The notes under the pieces were generated by a model. The model saw nothing but the letters and a program-made list of their open reading frames with translations. It did no database searches and was not told the DNA's origin. Positions 12,769-24,540 of a stretch of DNA of 64,000 nt are shown piece by piece. Numbering within the stretch: position 1 is the first letter of the stretch; the number at the start of each line of letters is the position of its first letter. This DNA is from Corylus avellana. Its lineage: Eukaryota > Streptophyta > Magnoliopsida > Fagales > Betulaceae. The stretch covers positions 10,026,193-10,090,192 of the forward strand of contig NC_081547.1 in assembly GCF_901000735.1 (NCBI RefSeq), in the 5' to 3' direction. Position numbers and translations under genes: made by a program.

Positions 12769-13727
12769 TTTCTATAGGTGCGTATACAAAAGTTTCGTAT
12801 CTATAAAATCATCTTAAAATATAATTTTCTTTTATAAGTAATCGCGATATCCAAAACCTTTGTAAGGACCAATGTTGACATTATTCATGATGAGACTAAG
12901 TTGATTAGCTAAATCTTTACAGTGTACCTTCTAATTAAACTAATCGTTTGCATTATAACATTAAAAAAAAAACAAACAAAAAAACTGCCTTCTCCCATCT
13001 TATGTGAATCACAGAAGCAAAAGAAAACAAAATATATAATAATAATAATAATAATAATAAACCCTTGATTAAGTGAAGAAAACACAATTTGCGCTGCGAA
13101 TCCAGAGTGTAATTCGCTGGTAAATTTGAAGCCAGATTCCATATAAAGAAATAAATATAATATTAATCTTCGTAATTCCCGCTAGGATTCGTGGGATCTG
13201 AGAGTTTAAGGCAAATGCCGTCCACGGGACCCAAGGTGAGGCCTCACACTCCCATCCACGTGGATCAGCCACGAGCCAGCCAGCCATTTTAGGGGGACAA
13301 AATAAAATAAAATTATCAACATTTGACTCTATTTTACCCATGTGAGCATTAGGTGAACAGTATTTTTATTATTATTATTATTTTTTTAAAAAAATAAAAT
13401 TTGTCCAAAGGTATGTTATTTTGTTAGGTATTAACTAGTTTAATTGATAAAATATTTGTACCGAATGGGATTGGAAAATAATGAGAAATATGATCAATTT
13501 TTTGGGTCAAAGGAATTTTTTTCAATTTAATAAATTGATGCGACTTTAGAGCATATAATTTTTCGCTTTTTTTTTTAAAAAAAAAAAAAAATTCTCACGT
13601 ACTCTTAAAATACATATAAGTTTAATTAATTAAATTGAAAGAAAATTTTATTTGAAAAGTATTTATCTCCATACATGAAGCTTATGGATTTAATGATGAC
13701 CAAAAAATATAGGGAGATGGATGAAGG
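12367..13727. other. AT-rich spacer with microsatellites
   Basis: Contains an (AT)n tract at about 12737-12764 and an (AAT)n tract at about 13037-13061. A more GC-rich island at 13170-13300 has no recognisable product. No gene or RNA is supported. Confidence 0.45.
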
Positions 13728-13895
13728 TAGAGGTGAAAAGGCGGTTAATAACCGTCTATTAACCACAATTGAAAAATCGCTAACCGTTTAGATGGTTACA
13801 GTTTCGCATATATATATATACATATGAAACGATGTTAAGGATGTTGTATGTAATAGGATATTATCGTATTACCATAAAAACGACATCGTTTTGTT
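13728..13895. repeat. Dispersed CGGTTAACCG-type repeat, copy B
   Basis: Same block order as at 3183-3420: AGGTGAAAAGGCGGTTAATAACCG, AAAAATCGCTAACCG, an AT microsatellite, ATGAAACGATGTT and GTATTACCATAAAAACGACATCG. It confirms a dispersed family. Confidence 0.5.
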
Positions 13896-14421
13896 AAATT
13901 AAGTCTTTTCTTCTTCTTTTTTTAATCTTTATCCTGTGATTATGTTCCTCAATTTTTTGTTTGTCCTTTATATATTATTTTTATTAAAATTGATTACTTA
14001 TCTTTTGCAAATTTTACATTGAATTTGAGAAATTTTACAATTAAAATGTAGGAGTTTTATTTATAATATATTTAATTGTTTTAATGAAGAAAACAAACCA
14101 AGTTTTCTTTCTCTCTATTTTTTCTTTTATTTATATTCTCTTGATTTCTGTTTATATCCTTACTGTGAGATAATTGAAACGTATGGGTTTAAAAATAATA
14201 ATAATAATTGAAATTACCCTTTATTTCCATGCTTAAATCTATGTCTGAATTTAATTGATAACAAGTTGTAGTTGTTACAATGTATTCGAGCCATCATGTA
14301 TATATATATAAAGTTGAAACCCCTCCCAGAAGTGCCTTAAAATTGTGACATGTGATGTGAATCCATTTTTATTAAAAGCTAAACCGGTTTTTTAAGCCAT
14401 AATTTTTTAACCAGTTTTTTT

Positions 14422-14457
<36 letters not shown>

Positions 14458-14460
14458 GAA
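13896..14460. other. AT-rich spacer
   Basis: Spacer with an (AT)n microsatellite at about 14427-14454. No gene, RNA or terminal-repeat structure is supported. Confidence 0.4.
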
Positions 14461-14634
14461 TGTTAGGTGTTCTTCTAGTGTTCTCCGGGTATTCTTCTAA
14501 TTATGATGTACCTTTTAAAATTATCGCTGAATTTGAAATTATCATTATTGACTTTTAATCTATTGATGATTTTAAAAGTTACATCACACTTGAGAGGACA
14601 CCAAAAAAACACTAGAAGAACACTTAATAAAGTC
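14461..14634. mobile_element. MITE-like inverted-repeat element, about 175 bp
   Basis: Left arm AGGTGTTCTTCTAGTGTT, then ATGATGTACCTTTTAAAAT, pairs with the right arm, whose reverse complement reads AAGTGTTCTTCTAGTGTT, then GTGATGTAACTTTTAAAAT. The arms are about 75 bases each with a short AT-rich loop. The element sits directly beside an (AT)n microsatellite (14427-14454), a usual MITE neighbourhood. Confidence 0.7.
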
Positions 14635-14789
14635 AACCTTCGATCAATAATTTGCTCCCATAAAAGAACCAAAGAGAAAACAAAAAACAAACTGGAAATT
14701 TAAGATCATTACTCTTAAGGTTTGGTGTAAACAAATTCTTAGAAAACGTCTAACGGGAATCAAAACCTAAAAAAACATAAAAAAATTAA

Positions 14790-14821
<32 letters not shown>

Positions 14822-14888
14822 AAACGATCACTCCCTAGATCAAATGATGACCAAAAAAAAAGTTGTCCGACCTCATTATAATAATAGC

Positions 14889-14920
14889 CAACTCCAACTC
14901 CAACTCCAACTCCAACTCCA
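14889..14920 (+). repeat. Hexanucleotide microsatellite (CCAACT)n
   Basis: About five copies of CCAACT in tandem within non-coding spacer. Confidence 0.8.
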
Positions 14921-15357
14921 GGAGAACATCACACTTTTAATCTACCGGTTTTTTCTTTAAAAAGCCAACCCAAATTTCCGGAGGTAGAAGTAAAAGAAAG
15001 TAAAGTGACAAAGAGGGATTCTCTATCACTTCCAATAAAAGGAGGGGGAAAGTTTAAGAATTACATAAAAATAAGTGAAAGGATAATGCATGACTACCCG
15101 TCGACCCTGGTTTTGGGTAAAGTGCGCATCCATTTTGTTTAATTAAAGGGATGCTTTGGAAATGCTTTCATTATTATCCCACTTGCCTTACAAGTTACAA
15201 GCCTTGCTTTCCAAGTTACTTTTTTATTTTTATTTTGTGATTCATTTTTTTATTTTATTGTATTTAATGCTATACATTATATTATATTATAGACATAAAT
15301 TTCTTTCAAACCAGTTTCAAAAAAATTTCTTTTAATTTATTTCAATATGTGACTAAG

Positions 15358-15443
15358 GAGTAGTGATATTTAGCCCACCGACGTGCTTGAACAGTAAGTA
15401 CGTCGGTGTTAAAATATTATTAAAATAATATTTAAATAGTAAA

Positions 15444-15483
<40 letters not shown>

Positions 15484-15540
15484 TTTTAACACCGGCGTGC
15501 TTACTGTTCAAACACGCCAATAAGCCAAATATCACTACTC
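15358..15540. mobile_element. 183-bp MITE with 9-bp target duplication (Mutator-like)
   Basis: Terminal inverted repeats start GAGTAGTGATATTT and continue for about 65 bases on each side (GTGCTTGAACAGTAAG on the left, its complement on the right) around an (AAT)n centre. The flanks are GTGACTAAG (15349-15357) and GTAACTAAG (15541-15549), a 9-bp target duplication with one mismatch. A 9-bp duplication and long terminal inverted repeats are typical of Mutator-like elements. The near match of the flanks suggests a fairly recent insertion. Confidence 0.85.
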
Positions 15541-15549
15541 GTAACTAAG

Positions 15550-17461
15550 TGTCATTTGAGAGGACTCAATGAGAACTCTAGTCATTTTTATATCATTACT
15601 CTAAGACTCAATTTTTGTAGACATATGTTTTGATTTTTGTCTCTTTTTTTTTTTTGAAATTTTAATTTTGAACTTAATACAATTCTTATATGACTTTATG
15701 CTATATAAATAAAAGTTGGGTCTTAGACGGGGCTAAGTTGCTCTTATGTGATATTTACTTCTCATTATCAATCTTTTTTATGATATTTTGCCTCTTCTTT
15801 GACTTTACTAGAAGTAAAGGCACGCACCGACACGCATGCTACGTAGAAAGAAGCCGAGGAAGTCTCTATCTATTTATCATAAATTTGTGAGACTTTAATT
15901 TAATATGTTGGAAATAAATAATATAATATTATTATTTATTTGAAGCACAGGTGGCGTGGCTCATGCACAGAGAGGTGAAGATAACACGCAAAGGTGACAG
16001 ACACCCGGTTTCCAACTTTGAATAAAACCAAACCAAGTACCATAAATACCATAATAAATTATGTGTGTTTTTTTCTACGAGGAATTTTCATCTTCCAATG
16101 GGGTGGCGTGGCATTTTCTGCACGCAAACGTGTGACGGTGTGAGCTGCTGCGGCCCATCATAGTAGAACGAGGACGGTCCGATCGATGGCTTGACTTGGA
16201 ATCCTCGGGTCCTGTCGCGGTTTCCACACGTACGGTGCGACGTCGTTTTCTGACCTTCCAGAAGTGTAGGAAAAATCTGATAATATTTATTTTTGGACCC
16301 TTATGTAAAAGTCGCAGGCGAATCTTAGATGAAATTGATGGCTCAAATTTTAGAATATGAGAATCTCATATTTTAGAAAATATGAGGAGATTTCAATCCT
16401 TGGCCCAAGCAAAATATTTTCCCTGAAGGAGGCTCATTATCTCTCATTTTTAGCCTCTAAAAACCTCACCTCACCAATAATTAGAGAAATTTTCTTATTA
16501 TTTATGATATATTTGGTCTCCTCGACTCTTTTGACAACTGGGTAGCCACCAAAATTGATAAAGAACATAAACTTCTGTGCTCACAACATAGCTCATTGAG
16601 CTGTCACCACTAGTTCGTCTTGGAACAAGATTCTCTCAAGCTCAAATGAGTACGAGTATTTTTGTCTTTTCATTTTTTAATTCGACAAAAATATTTCTCA
16701 CTATAATTAATTGAATATTCTCAATTTCAAATGAAACAAGTTTTTTCATAGATTTGTATCCCTTATTAGATCTCCGCCTTAGCGGCGGTAAAGATTCCCC
16801 ATGATAACATTTTTGTACCCTTTTTTTGATGGGCCATGGATTTTGTTTTTGTTGTTTGTGTTGGTTGACTATCTCATCTATTAAAAAAAAAATGTGAATG
16901 CATTGGCTCGATTGAGTGGTTGGTTTATAATTAGTGTATTTTTTTTTTTCAAAAAATAAAAAATAAAATAGCTCTTGCACATGTACTTGTTTTTTAAATA
17001 ATAAATACTAAAGAGTGTATGTGTTGTTTGTTGAGGTTGTGAGAAAAGTGTCTTTTTAATCGATCAAAACAAACATAAAATAGGAGAAAACATTAACAAA
17101 AGAAACAAACAAACATGGCACAATGAAAATGAATGAAGATAAATAAAGAAATCACGGAAAGGGAAATGAATGGACAAAGCCTCCTTCCTTCCTCATTTGC
17201 TTATGACGTGAAAGCAAAACATATGAAATTGCTTTGTTTATTTTTTTTTATTCCTTCTTTTTTCTTTTCTTGGACAAAAAATTCAACTCAAAACTTTTCT
17301 TCAACAAGGGTTCAACAAGGAAGGAGGCATTCTCTTGGAATTTTTTTTCTCTCCTTTCATTTTAATAGTCTAAACAACGCAGGTGAGGAGGAATAATAGA
17401 TCTCTTCTTCTCTTTTTTCCACTCCTTCCCTCTTATTTCAAACCGGTTGATACTTGGAAAT
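15550..17461. other. Intergenic spacer
   Basis: AT-rich apart from a GC-balanced island at about 16080-16270 (with CACGTACGGTGCGACGTCG and similar). The island has no open reading frame or family match that I can see and could be an old gene or promoter remnant. Poly(A/T) runs are frequent. No gene supported. Confidence 0.4.
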
Positions 17462-17605
17462 CAAGCTCCATTTGTTAAAATTTTTACAACACGATTGGCA
17501 CAATATCATTGGAAATAAGATAAATTTAACTTTTAAAAAACTCAATCATATTGTGCCACATCATGTTGTAAAACTTTTTTTGTAAAATTTGTTTGTAAGC
17601 CTAAC
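17462..17605. mobile_element. Short MITE-like foldback, about 145 bp
   Basis: ACAACACGATTGGCACAATATCATT on the left pairs with the right arm, whose reverse complement contains ACAACATGATGTGGCACAATATGATT. The outer arms also pair around TTTGTTAAAATTTT. Small non-coding inverted-repeat element. Confidence 0.6.
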
Positions 17606-17794
17606 ATTTTTCTTTAGAAAAAAAAACATTTAAAAAAAAAAAATCGAATACGTTAACAAAAAGTCAAAAACTAAGAGAGCAGCCTGTTTCCATGTTTTAT
17701 TGATATCTTCCTTCCCAAGATTTGTGTCCGTATTTTTGCTTTAGTTGGGTTCTTCTTGGCTTTTTTTTTGCTTTATAGATCCGTAGAAATGGAC

Positions 17795-18394
17795 TTTTTT
17801 AAAGTAAGTGGCCCATAGTCCTATTGATTTCAGAATTCAAACCTACATGGTTTTGAGGAAACAAACCATTATTATTTTAGAATTCAAACCAACAAGGTAT
17901 GGACGTTTAGAATTCAAACCAACAAGGTATGGACGCTTCTTAGTTCTTAGTGATGGTGATATTCATTCAGTCCATGAATTGGCGGAATTTGAGTTCGAAT
18001 AATGATACTCTTCACGCGCTAGATTTTTATATTAGCTTTACATCGGCGGATATTCATTCAGTTATTGATTTGGTGGGATTTGAGTTTTGAGTAATTTTTT
18101 AAAGTAAGTGGCCCATAGTCCTATTGATTTCAGAATTCAAACCTACATGGTTTTGAGGAAACAAACCATTATTATTTTAGAATTCAAACCAACAAGGTAT
18201 GGACGTTTAGAATTCAAACCAACAAGGTATGGACGCTTCTTAGTTCTTAGTGATGGTGATATTCATTCAGTCCATGAATTGGCGGAATTTGAGTTCGAAT
18301 AATGATACTCTTCACGCGCTAGATTTTTATATTAGCTTTACATCGGCTGATATTCATTCAGTTATTGATTTGGTGAGATTTGAGTTTTGAGTAA
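17795..18394 (+). repeat. Tandem duplication, 2 x 300 bp
   Basis: Two adjacent copies (17795-18094 and 18095-18394) with an exact 300-bp period and only a few substitutions, for example CGGCGGATATTC against CGGCTGATATTC. Each copy also contains a direct repeat of about 30 bp built on TTAGAATTCAAACCAACAAG. The identical 64-codon frame in each copy is a by-product of the duplication; it matches no known protein. High identity implies a recent duplication. Confidence 0.9.
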
Positions 18395-18470
18395 TGCTAC
18401 TCTTTAAACTAGATTTTCATAATAGTTTCACACCCGTAAATGTGAATCTAGTTTATGAGTTTTGCTATCA

Positions 18471-18670
18471 GTTGTTAAAGAAAAATGTTATTTAGTAAAT
18501 TACAGTACGACTGTGATACAAGTAAGATGACATGACGATGAAAATCAACCTTTGATTTTTCTTTTTTACAAGTCCTTATTGATCTGAAGGCTAATTTTCA
18601 TCACTTAGTTATCTCAGTTATATAACATAACAATTTACTAAATAACAATATACTCTTTCTTAAATAGTAA
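18471..18670. mobile_element. MITE-like inverted-repeat element, about 200 bp
   Basis: TGTTATTTAGTAAATTA on the left pairs with TAATTTACTAAATAACA-type sequence on the right, and the arms continue through GAGATAACTAAGTGATGAAAATTAGCC (right, reversed) against CGATGAAAATCAACC (left). Non-coding. Confidence 0.65.
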
Positions 18671-19194
18671 GAGTAATTTGCAACCCCAAGCATCCCAAAT
18701 CTATTAAACCTTAATTCTAATTACACTAGGACTGTTATCAATCATCATCAACTAATTGGAATCCATCCATCATCTTTTTACAACATTCTATTTTATAAAA
18801 AAAAAAAAATTATAAAAAATCATACCTTCTATTGCCTTCTTAATTAATATATATCATTTTTCGCTATTTTTACATAATATTATTTTAAGCATTCCTCTAC
18901 CTCTTTTTATTCCATCAAACCTTCTTCTGGAGATTGCACTTAAATTAATCATTATTTATTACATCGTGCCACACCACACAGGCAAATAACAAAATACATA
19001 ACATAACTAGTTATTTAAGATATAAAGAAAAGATTGACTAGAGGAAAAACAAAAAAAAAAAAGTCCATAAGAAGCCCAACGCATGATGCTCATCTCCATT
19101 AGCTAAACAGAGAAAAGAAGTGAATTTCTAAGCTGCAGACGAAAAAATGTTAACCAAAATAATCTAACTCATTTTCTCTGCGTGCAGGCATTAA
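18671..19194. other. 3' flank of the zeta-COP gene
   Basis: AT-rich DNA downstream of the minus-strand coatomer zeta stop codon; the part near 19100-19194 is probably its 3' UTR. No other feature recognised. Confidence 0.4.
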
Positions 19195-22100
19195 TCAACT
19201 AAGAAGGGTTCTTGTCAAATGTTCACGTGCTGTAGCCCATGCTTGAGTAATAGTCTGCAATATTAGAAAAGAAAGGTAAAAGGGTTTGATTAGAAACATA
19301 AAAAATGTGTCAAAATGGAGTTGTTTGCACAAATAAATAACAAGTGTGCAATATTAGAAAAGAAAGCCATCTTCTTGTAGTTGTTTGTACAAATAATTAA
19401 AAGTCAGCTAAAATGGAGTTATTTTCAGTTGGTTGTTATCGCTTAGGTATCTCCTATATTTGGATGGGTTAAAGATCAACTACTCTATTTACTAGTGGGG
19501 AAAGAGGCCGGAAAGCCAACAGAAAGAAAGATAGATAGCTGCATTACTTGCTCAGACAATGGTGCGTCAGCATCCATGCTATGAGTAGCCACTTTTCCTG
19601 CAATAATGCTGGCATCTGTTTCAAGTATAATCCTGCCAAAGAAAGAAACTTGCCTTAATAAATATCTTCCTTTACCATCACAATATTACAATATTGTGGT
19701 AAATAGTGTAATGAACCAAACAACAAACTGAGCAAACAAATGGTGGTGTGTGTTGTGGATTCCACTGAATATTTGGATATCAAGACAATAATTAACGTAG
19801 TATGGTGAATAAAGTTTATTTCTCTCTGTTACCCATATCCTTTTGATCTACAGACCAATAATTAACGCAGTATGGTGAATAAAGTGTAATGAACCAAACA
19901 ACAAACTGAGCAAACAAATGGTGGTGTGTGTTGTGGATTCCACTAAGTATTTGGATATCAAGACAATAATTAACGCAGTATGGTGAATAAAGTCTATTTC
20001 TCTCTGTTACCCATATCCTTTTGATCTACAGACCAATCTCACATTCATTATTTTATTTTTGTTAGTACTGATATCAAATTCATTGTTGGGAAGTTGGAAG
20101 AAAGAAAATGAAGAGATTGATTAAGTGCTTTTATGCTTGAGTAAGTGAAATTGAGAAGCATGTTAGATACCCTCCATCAACAATCTCATCAAGGCATAAA
20201 AGAATGAGATCCAAGTTCTCAAGTGCCTCCCTTTTGTCAACATTGCTCCTACAACAAGGAATATGCAAGAGAAGCATAAGTTAATAAATATCTTTATCAA
20301 AATCACAAAGAAAAGGCAAAATTTATGATAAAACTACCTCAAGAGAAGGGCAACTGCATCAAAGAATCCTTGAAGAACTGTGGCTAAGATGAGTTCATTT
20401 TCTTCTTCACCTCCGGTCACAAAGAAGTGAAGGTCCTGGACAAACTTGTAGATAACAATGTTGTTCTCAAACATAGATATCTCCGCTGCAGATCATAATA
20501 CAACAGTATATTCAGGTCTCATGATATAACATGCCATGTAACATATTACCAGGCTTTAAGAGGAGAGTTCTAGGGCAAATATATTATTTTGTTTCTGTCT
20601 AGTGCCAGCTAAAGGAAACTTTGGTCGAGCAAAATTGATGAAAGACATAGCAGATAATGACTATTGTAAACTAAAGGAATATGTTTGGCCTTTTTAACTT
20701 GTATATTCACAAGGATATGCGCTTTAGTGCCTTCAAGCCTGAGGATGGGTAGAATAATTGAGAAATGCAGAGAGGTCATCATTGTTTAACTAATCCTCTT
20801 GATAATGATAAAAAGATGGTTATATCATTACTCTCAAAGCTTTGGTGCAAGTAGAATTAAGATATCCAAACCTGTAATATAATTTCAATGCAGCAGTTGT
20901 ATAAGTACACAAAAAGCATATAGAAACAATGCCCCTGAAAGTTAGAGATGTTTTCCAGTTCAATGGGAAAATTGCTGATCACCAATTTAGCCAAGATTAT
21001 TTAATAAGAAAGTCATTAGCTTAAACTCTTTTACCTGCAAATGGGTCCTAGAGAACATTCTAAAAGGAACAAAGATAATAGTCATTTTTACGGTTTCAAA
21101 AAAATGTTAGATGATTGATTTGCCATGTGGCTGTGCATTATGTAGAGCATAAAACGTGTTAATTGCAAGATGATGTGGTTTAAACTCAACAAAGATGATT
21201 TTTGAGGTCTAAGGCAGCTATACAAAATCTTGTAATTAAAGAGTGGACAAAGGTTTTGCATGAAGAAGTATAGCTTGCGGCACTGAACAAATGAACCTGT
21301 TCCAGGGCTCAATATACCATTGCAGGCATGAATTTACAAGCAATACATGCTTGTTTTGGTTGTACATTTATGTGAGGCACCATTTTTTTCTGAAATATAT
21401 AGGAGGAAACTTTCTAATTCGGTTCAAAGACTAAAATTGCATTCTAGTTGAGCATAAGAAAACAATTTCTACCGTGAGAAAATAGCAAAAAATTGGCTGT
21501 AAATGCAAAATATAAATGAGAGTGTGTGCTTGCCTACATATATAACTAATCGTTTTTTTTAAAAAAAAAAAACATGAGCAGTTTTGCTATTTAATGTTGA
21601 GAGTTTTATTGACAAATAAATTATCAGCCAGGGATATGGCACTACACATCCTTGACAAAATACGCCAACCTTTGAACGATGACAAGAGTAGAAACCATAT
21701 TCCAATCCAAAAAGTGCTGGTTATATGATATATATTGCATCATACCTTCTACCCGAGCATTGGACTTCAGAGTCTTAGTAAACACAGATTTCTCAAAAGC
21801 TAATTTTGAACTATTTGTAGGCCAATCATCTGAGTAATACTTGACTGCGACACGCTTCCCTTCGGAATCTAGAAGAAGAATGTTTTTTACAGAAGGGCAC
21901 AAATCCTGTAAAACACAGAAAAAAACTGGATTAATAGAGTGATAAATCCCTTCACATTGCAGAGGGCATGCTCAAGACATGACAAACAAAATATGCCAAA
22001 AAAAAAAAAAAAAAACTAAATTTTCTCCCTTAAAAAAGAAAAAGGAGAAACAAAACTAGAACCAGCAATCCTTATGCCATATGTCTCATGGATCAATGCA

Positions 22101-23022
22101 GAATCCATCAGAATAAGAAATTATACCACCAGCTCTTTGTCTAAAATTATCCTTCCTTAATCTATGTCAAAATGTAAGCCTAGGTGATGGCCATAGAGAA
22201 ACTGTCATCAACCTTGGCCGGCACGCAATTGGGTAAACCAACCTCATTTCTTCTGCAGTTTAATCTCACACAACCAAGAAGTAACCTCACACTTCCCCGC
22301 AACTATAGTGGTTCTAGACAGCACACCAAGCAGGCCGCTACACCACTTGCAACAGCATGCAATTCTTGTGCATTTGCCCAGCTAATACACCCAGATGTGA
22401 TTCCCATCATCCAATTACTACTACTACTACCCAATTGACTGAAATCACACGATCTGACCTAAATCAACCACATCATTTCTAAACGTCCTAACTAGGGTCC
22501 TGAGGTCCTACACATTAATCAAAATCCCAAAATGGCCAACATTTCTAAGGTCTACCAAGTGTTCTCTTGGGTCAGGTAATATAACAAACAAATCACATTA
22601 TAAAATACAAATAAATTTTAGATCCAAACGTATTAACACAAGGACACAGCGAAACAAAGAGGGGCATTTATGCTCACACCCTGTTTGGATGCCGAGCAAA
22701 CTAATACTGATTTAGTTTCCAAGCCATCCTCAAACAATCCAAACTAGCTGTGCCAAACAAAATTAAAACCAACATAACCATACAGAAATTGTGACATTTT
22801 TTATGGATCTAATCATAGTGAATGAATTAGAGACTCAAAATTTTAATTTGATCTCTCTTTTCTCTTTCATCACATTTTCTCAGCGGCCAAACAAAGATTT
22901 ACACTCCCAATTGTATCATTCTGTAATTCGAAGTTAAATCTTCAATAAATATTATATGATGCGGAATTATGTTGATTCGTAATCACAAGAGAGAGAGAGA
23001 GAGAGAGACTTACGCGAGCCAT
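19195..23022 (-). CDS. Coatomer subunit zeta (COPI coat)
   Basis: Zeta-COP is a small adaptor-like subunit of the COPI coat that carries cargo from Golgi to ER and within the Golgi; it pairs with gamma-COP in the F-subcomplex. Six coding exons with GT-AG borders: 23014-23022 (only MAR), 21746-21905, 20338-20485, 20171-20248, 19548-19632 and 19195-19254. They total 540 nt, 179 aa plus stop, with no frame break. The product starts [20 protein letters not shown] and contains [44 protein letters not shown] and [13 protein letters not shown], the expected longin-like zeta-COP signature at the usual family length (about 177-181 aa). The first exon holds only nine coding bases before an intron of about 1.1 kb, so automatic predictors could miss the start. 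Intron 5 (19633-20170) holds a 178-bp tandem duplication. Confidence 0.96.
19706..20036 (+). repeat. 178-bp tandem duplication inside a zeta-COP intron
   Basis: The segment starting GTGTAATGAACCAAACAACA at 19706 recurs at 19884. Both copies run through GGTGGTGTGTGTTGTGGATT and CTCTCTGTTACCCATATCC with few substitutions; the second copy lacks the last part of the unit. It lies between coding exons 4 and 5 and should not affect the protein. Confidence 0.85.
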
Positions 23023-23290
23023 TGATGAAGAGGTGAGAATAGAACAAACAGGCTATCAAGGATCCAGCAATCAAAAATCAGAAATGTTTCTGCAATTTCT
23101 CTCACAGCTCCGTCTCTCTCTCCACCCTCTGTTTCTCTAAAAATCTCGCCTTCTCTCCCTCTCGTGGAGGTCTTTGGGTCTCTCTCTCCCTCTCAAAGAA
23201 AGCAAAGGAGAAAAGAAAAGAAATGAACGAGCTGGAGAAGAAGAAGAAGAAGAGGAGCAACAAGAAGATGGAGATATGTGAGTTGAGTTT
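23023..23290 (-). promoter_or_regulatory. 5' leader and core promoter region of zeta-COP
   Basis: Pyrimidine-rich on the minus strand (runs of CTCTCT and TTCTTC), typical of plant 5' leaders and initiator-rich promoters. A (GA)n tract at 22990-23008 sits just inside intron 1. No clear TATA box could be assigned. Confidence 0.45.
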
Positions 23291-23735
23291 TTTTTTTTTT
23301 GATAGTTTTAGTTTTTTAATTATTAATTTCTTAACATTTAATTAATTTAAAAAATATTATTTTTTTATTGCCCAAAACGACCTAAGCATGGTGCACCTAA
23401 GCTGGATCCGACTAGGATCTATCAAAACTGGTACTCGGATACATCTAAATCTAAAAGTGTTTTCTCTGGTCGATCTATTTATCTTTTGCACCGTGTAATG
23501 ACCGTGTTACCCTTTTTAGATTGTAATGTTATATAACCTTTACCTACCAAATTATTCTTAGATAAACCGTTGTTAAAAATATAACACTAGTCCATAGTGA
23601 TATTATCCATTCCCATATACGGCTCCAACTGATGAAGCCTAAATTTGCGCAACCACTTTTGCACGATGAGTACAAAAGCTCGAAAAAGAAAGTTTTAAAG
23701 GCGTGTTGGAGAGTAATTTTAAAAGTTTTTCTTGT
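23291..23735. other. Spacer upstream of zeta-COP
   Basis: AT-rich DNA with a short mixed-composition part at 23385-23530. No gene, RNA or repeat boundary recognised. Confidence 0.4.
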
Positions 23736-23868
23736 GTTTTTTTTAAGTTTCTTTAAGAATGATGTGATTATTAAAATCACAATTTAATTAAAATTTAATA
23801 ATAATCAATCACAAGTTCAGTGATAATTTTAATAGTCATAATATTTTTAAAAAAAACTTAAAAAAAAC
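23736..23868. mobile_element. Short inverted-repeat element
   Basis: GTTTTTTTTAAGTTTCTTTAA followed by GTGATTATTAAAATCAC pairs with the right arm, whose reverse complement reads GTTTTTTTTAAGTTTTTTTTAA, then GACTATTAAAATTATCAC. Low-complexity arms lower the certainty. Confidence 0.5.
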
Positions 23869-23964
23869 GAGGTGAATTAGTGAGAGACACATTCGATACT
23901 AAAGTTAGTAGAGACCCAACGAGAGCTATTCCCTCCAAGAAGAGCGGTATTGACTTTTAGTATA

Positions 23965-24180
23965 TTTTCGTGTAAGCTAAGTAAGGAGCTGTAAGATAAA
24001 AAATTATTTTCTGGCGCCACGTGTCAGTTGGCACTGTAGCTAGAACAGTACCGTTCCAGCTACAGTGCCGGGCCTGCTCTCCCCAAACATAGCTTACCTT
24101 CCTTGTATAGCTCTGCCACGTGTTATCGGTTGGGCAGCATATAATGGATTTGTAGGAGTAGCTCACTAGCTTTAGAGATG
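23965..24180. mobile_element. Foldback element with a central near-perfect palindrome
   Basis: ACTGTAGCTAGAACAGTAC is followed directly by CGTTCCAGCTACAGT, so the centre (about 24033-24067) is a near-perfect palindrome. Outer blocks also mirror each other (CACGTGTCAG at left, CCACGTGTTA at right). The whole resembles a MITE able to form a single long hairpin; it could also give a transcribed hairpin RNA, for which there is no evidence here. Confidence 0.55.
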
Positions 24181-24224
24181 GTCATCTCCCTCCTGAATCC
24201 TGATGTGGGTTCAGACGACATTTA

Positions 24225-24537
24225 GGCCCTGTTTGTCGATAGCTCTGGGCTGGTACTGTACTAGGATCAGCCTCAATCTCAAAAAAATAAAAATTTTACT
24301 TCAAAATTAATTTCAATATCTCTATTTTTTATATTATATTAATTATTTTTATTATTATTATTCAAATAAAAAAATCACTACAAAACAAATTTTTTACTTT
24401 TTTTCAGATAAAATATATTTTTTCACTTTTTTTCGCAAAACATTTACTAAAACCAATCAAACACATATACCCAAAAAAAAAAAGTACTACAGTACCAGCT
24501 CTAATACAATATCAACCCAGGGTCATTGGCAAACGGC
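24225..24537. mobile_element. Tourist-like (PIF/Harbinger) MITE, 313 bp
   Basis: The element starts GGCCCTGTTTGTCGATAGC and the reverse complement of its end is GCCGTTTGCCAATGACCC. It is flanked on both sides by TTA (24222-24224 and 24538-24540), the 3-bp target duplication typical of PIF/Harbinger elements. Inner arms share CTGGGCTGGTACTGTA-like sequence. Non-coding. Confidence 0.75.
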
Positions 24538-24540
24538 TTA

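Noticed and set aside
16080..16270. GC-balanced island in spacer as a possible gene or promoter
   Set aside because: No extended frame, no recognisable product and no gene on either side close enough to assign it.
17808..18302. Two identical 64-codon frames
   Set aside because: They are copies made by the 300-bp tandem duplication, are not related to known proteins and have no gene structure.
22184..22438. 84-codon plus-strand frame in zeta-COP intron 1
   Set aside because: No similarity to known proteins, opposite strand to the gene and no codon or splice signals that support it.
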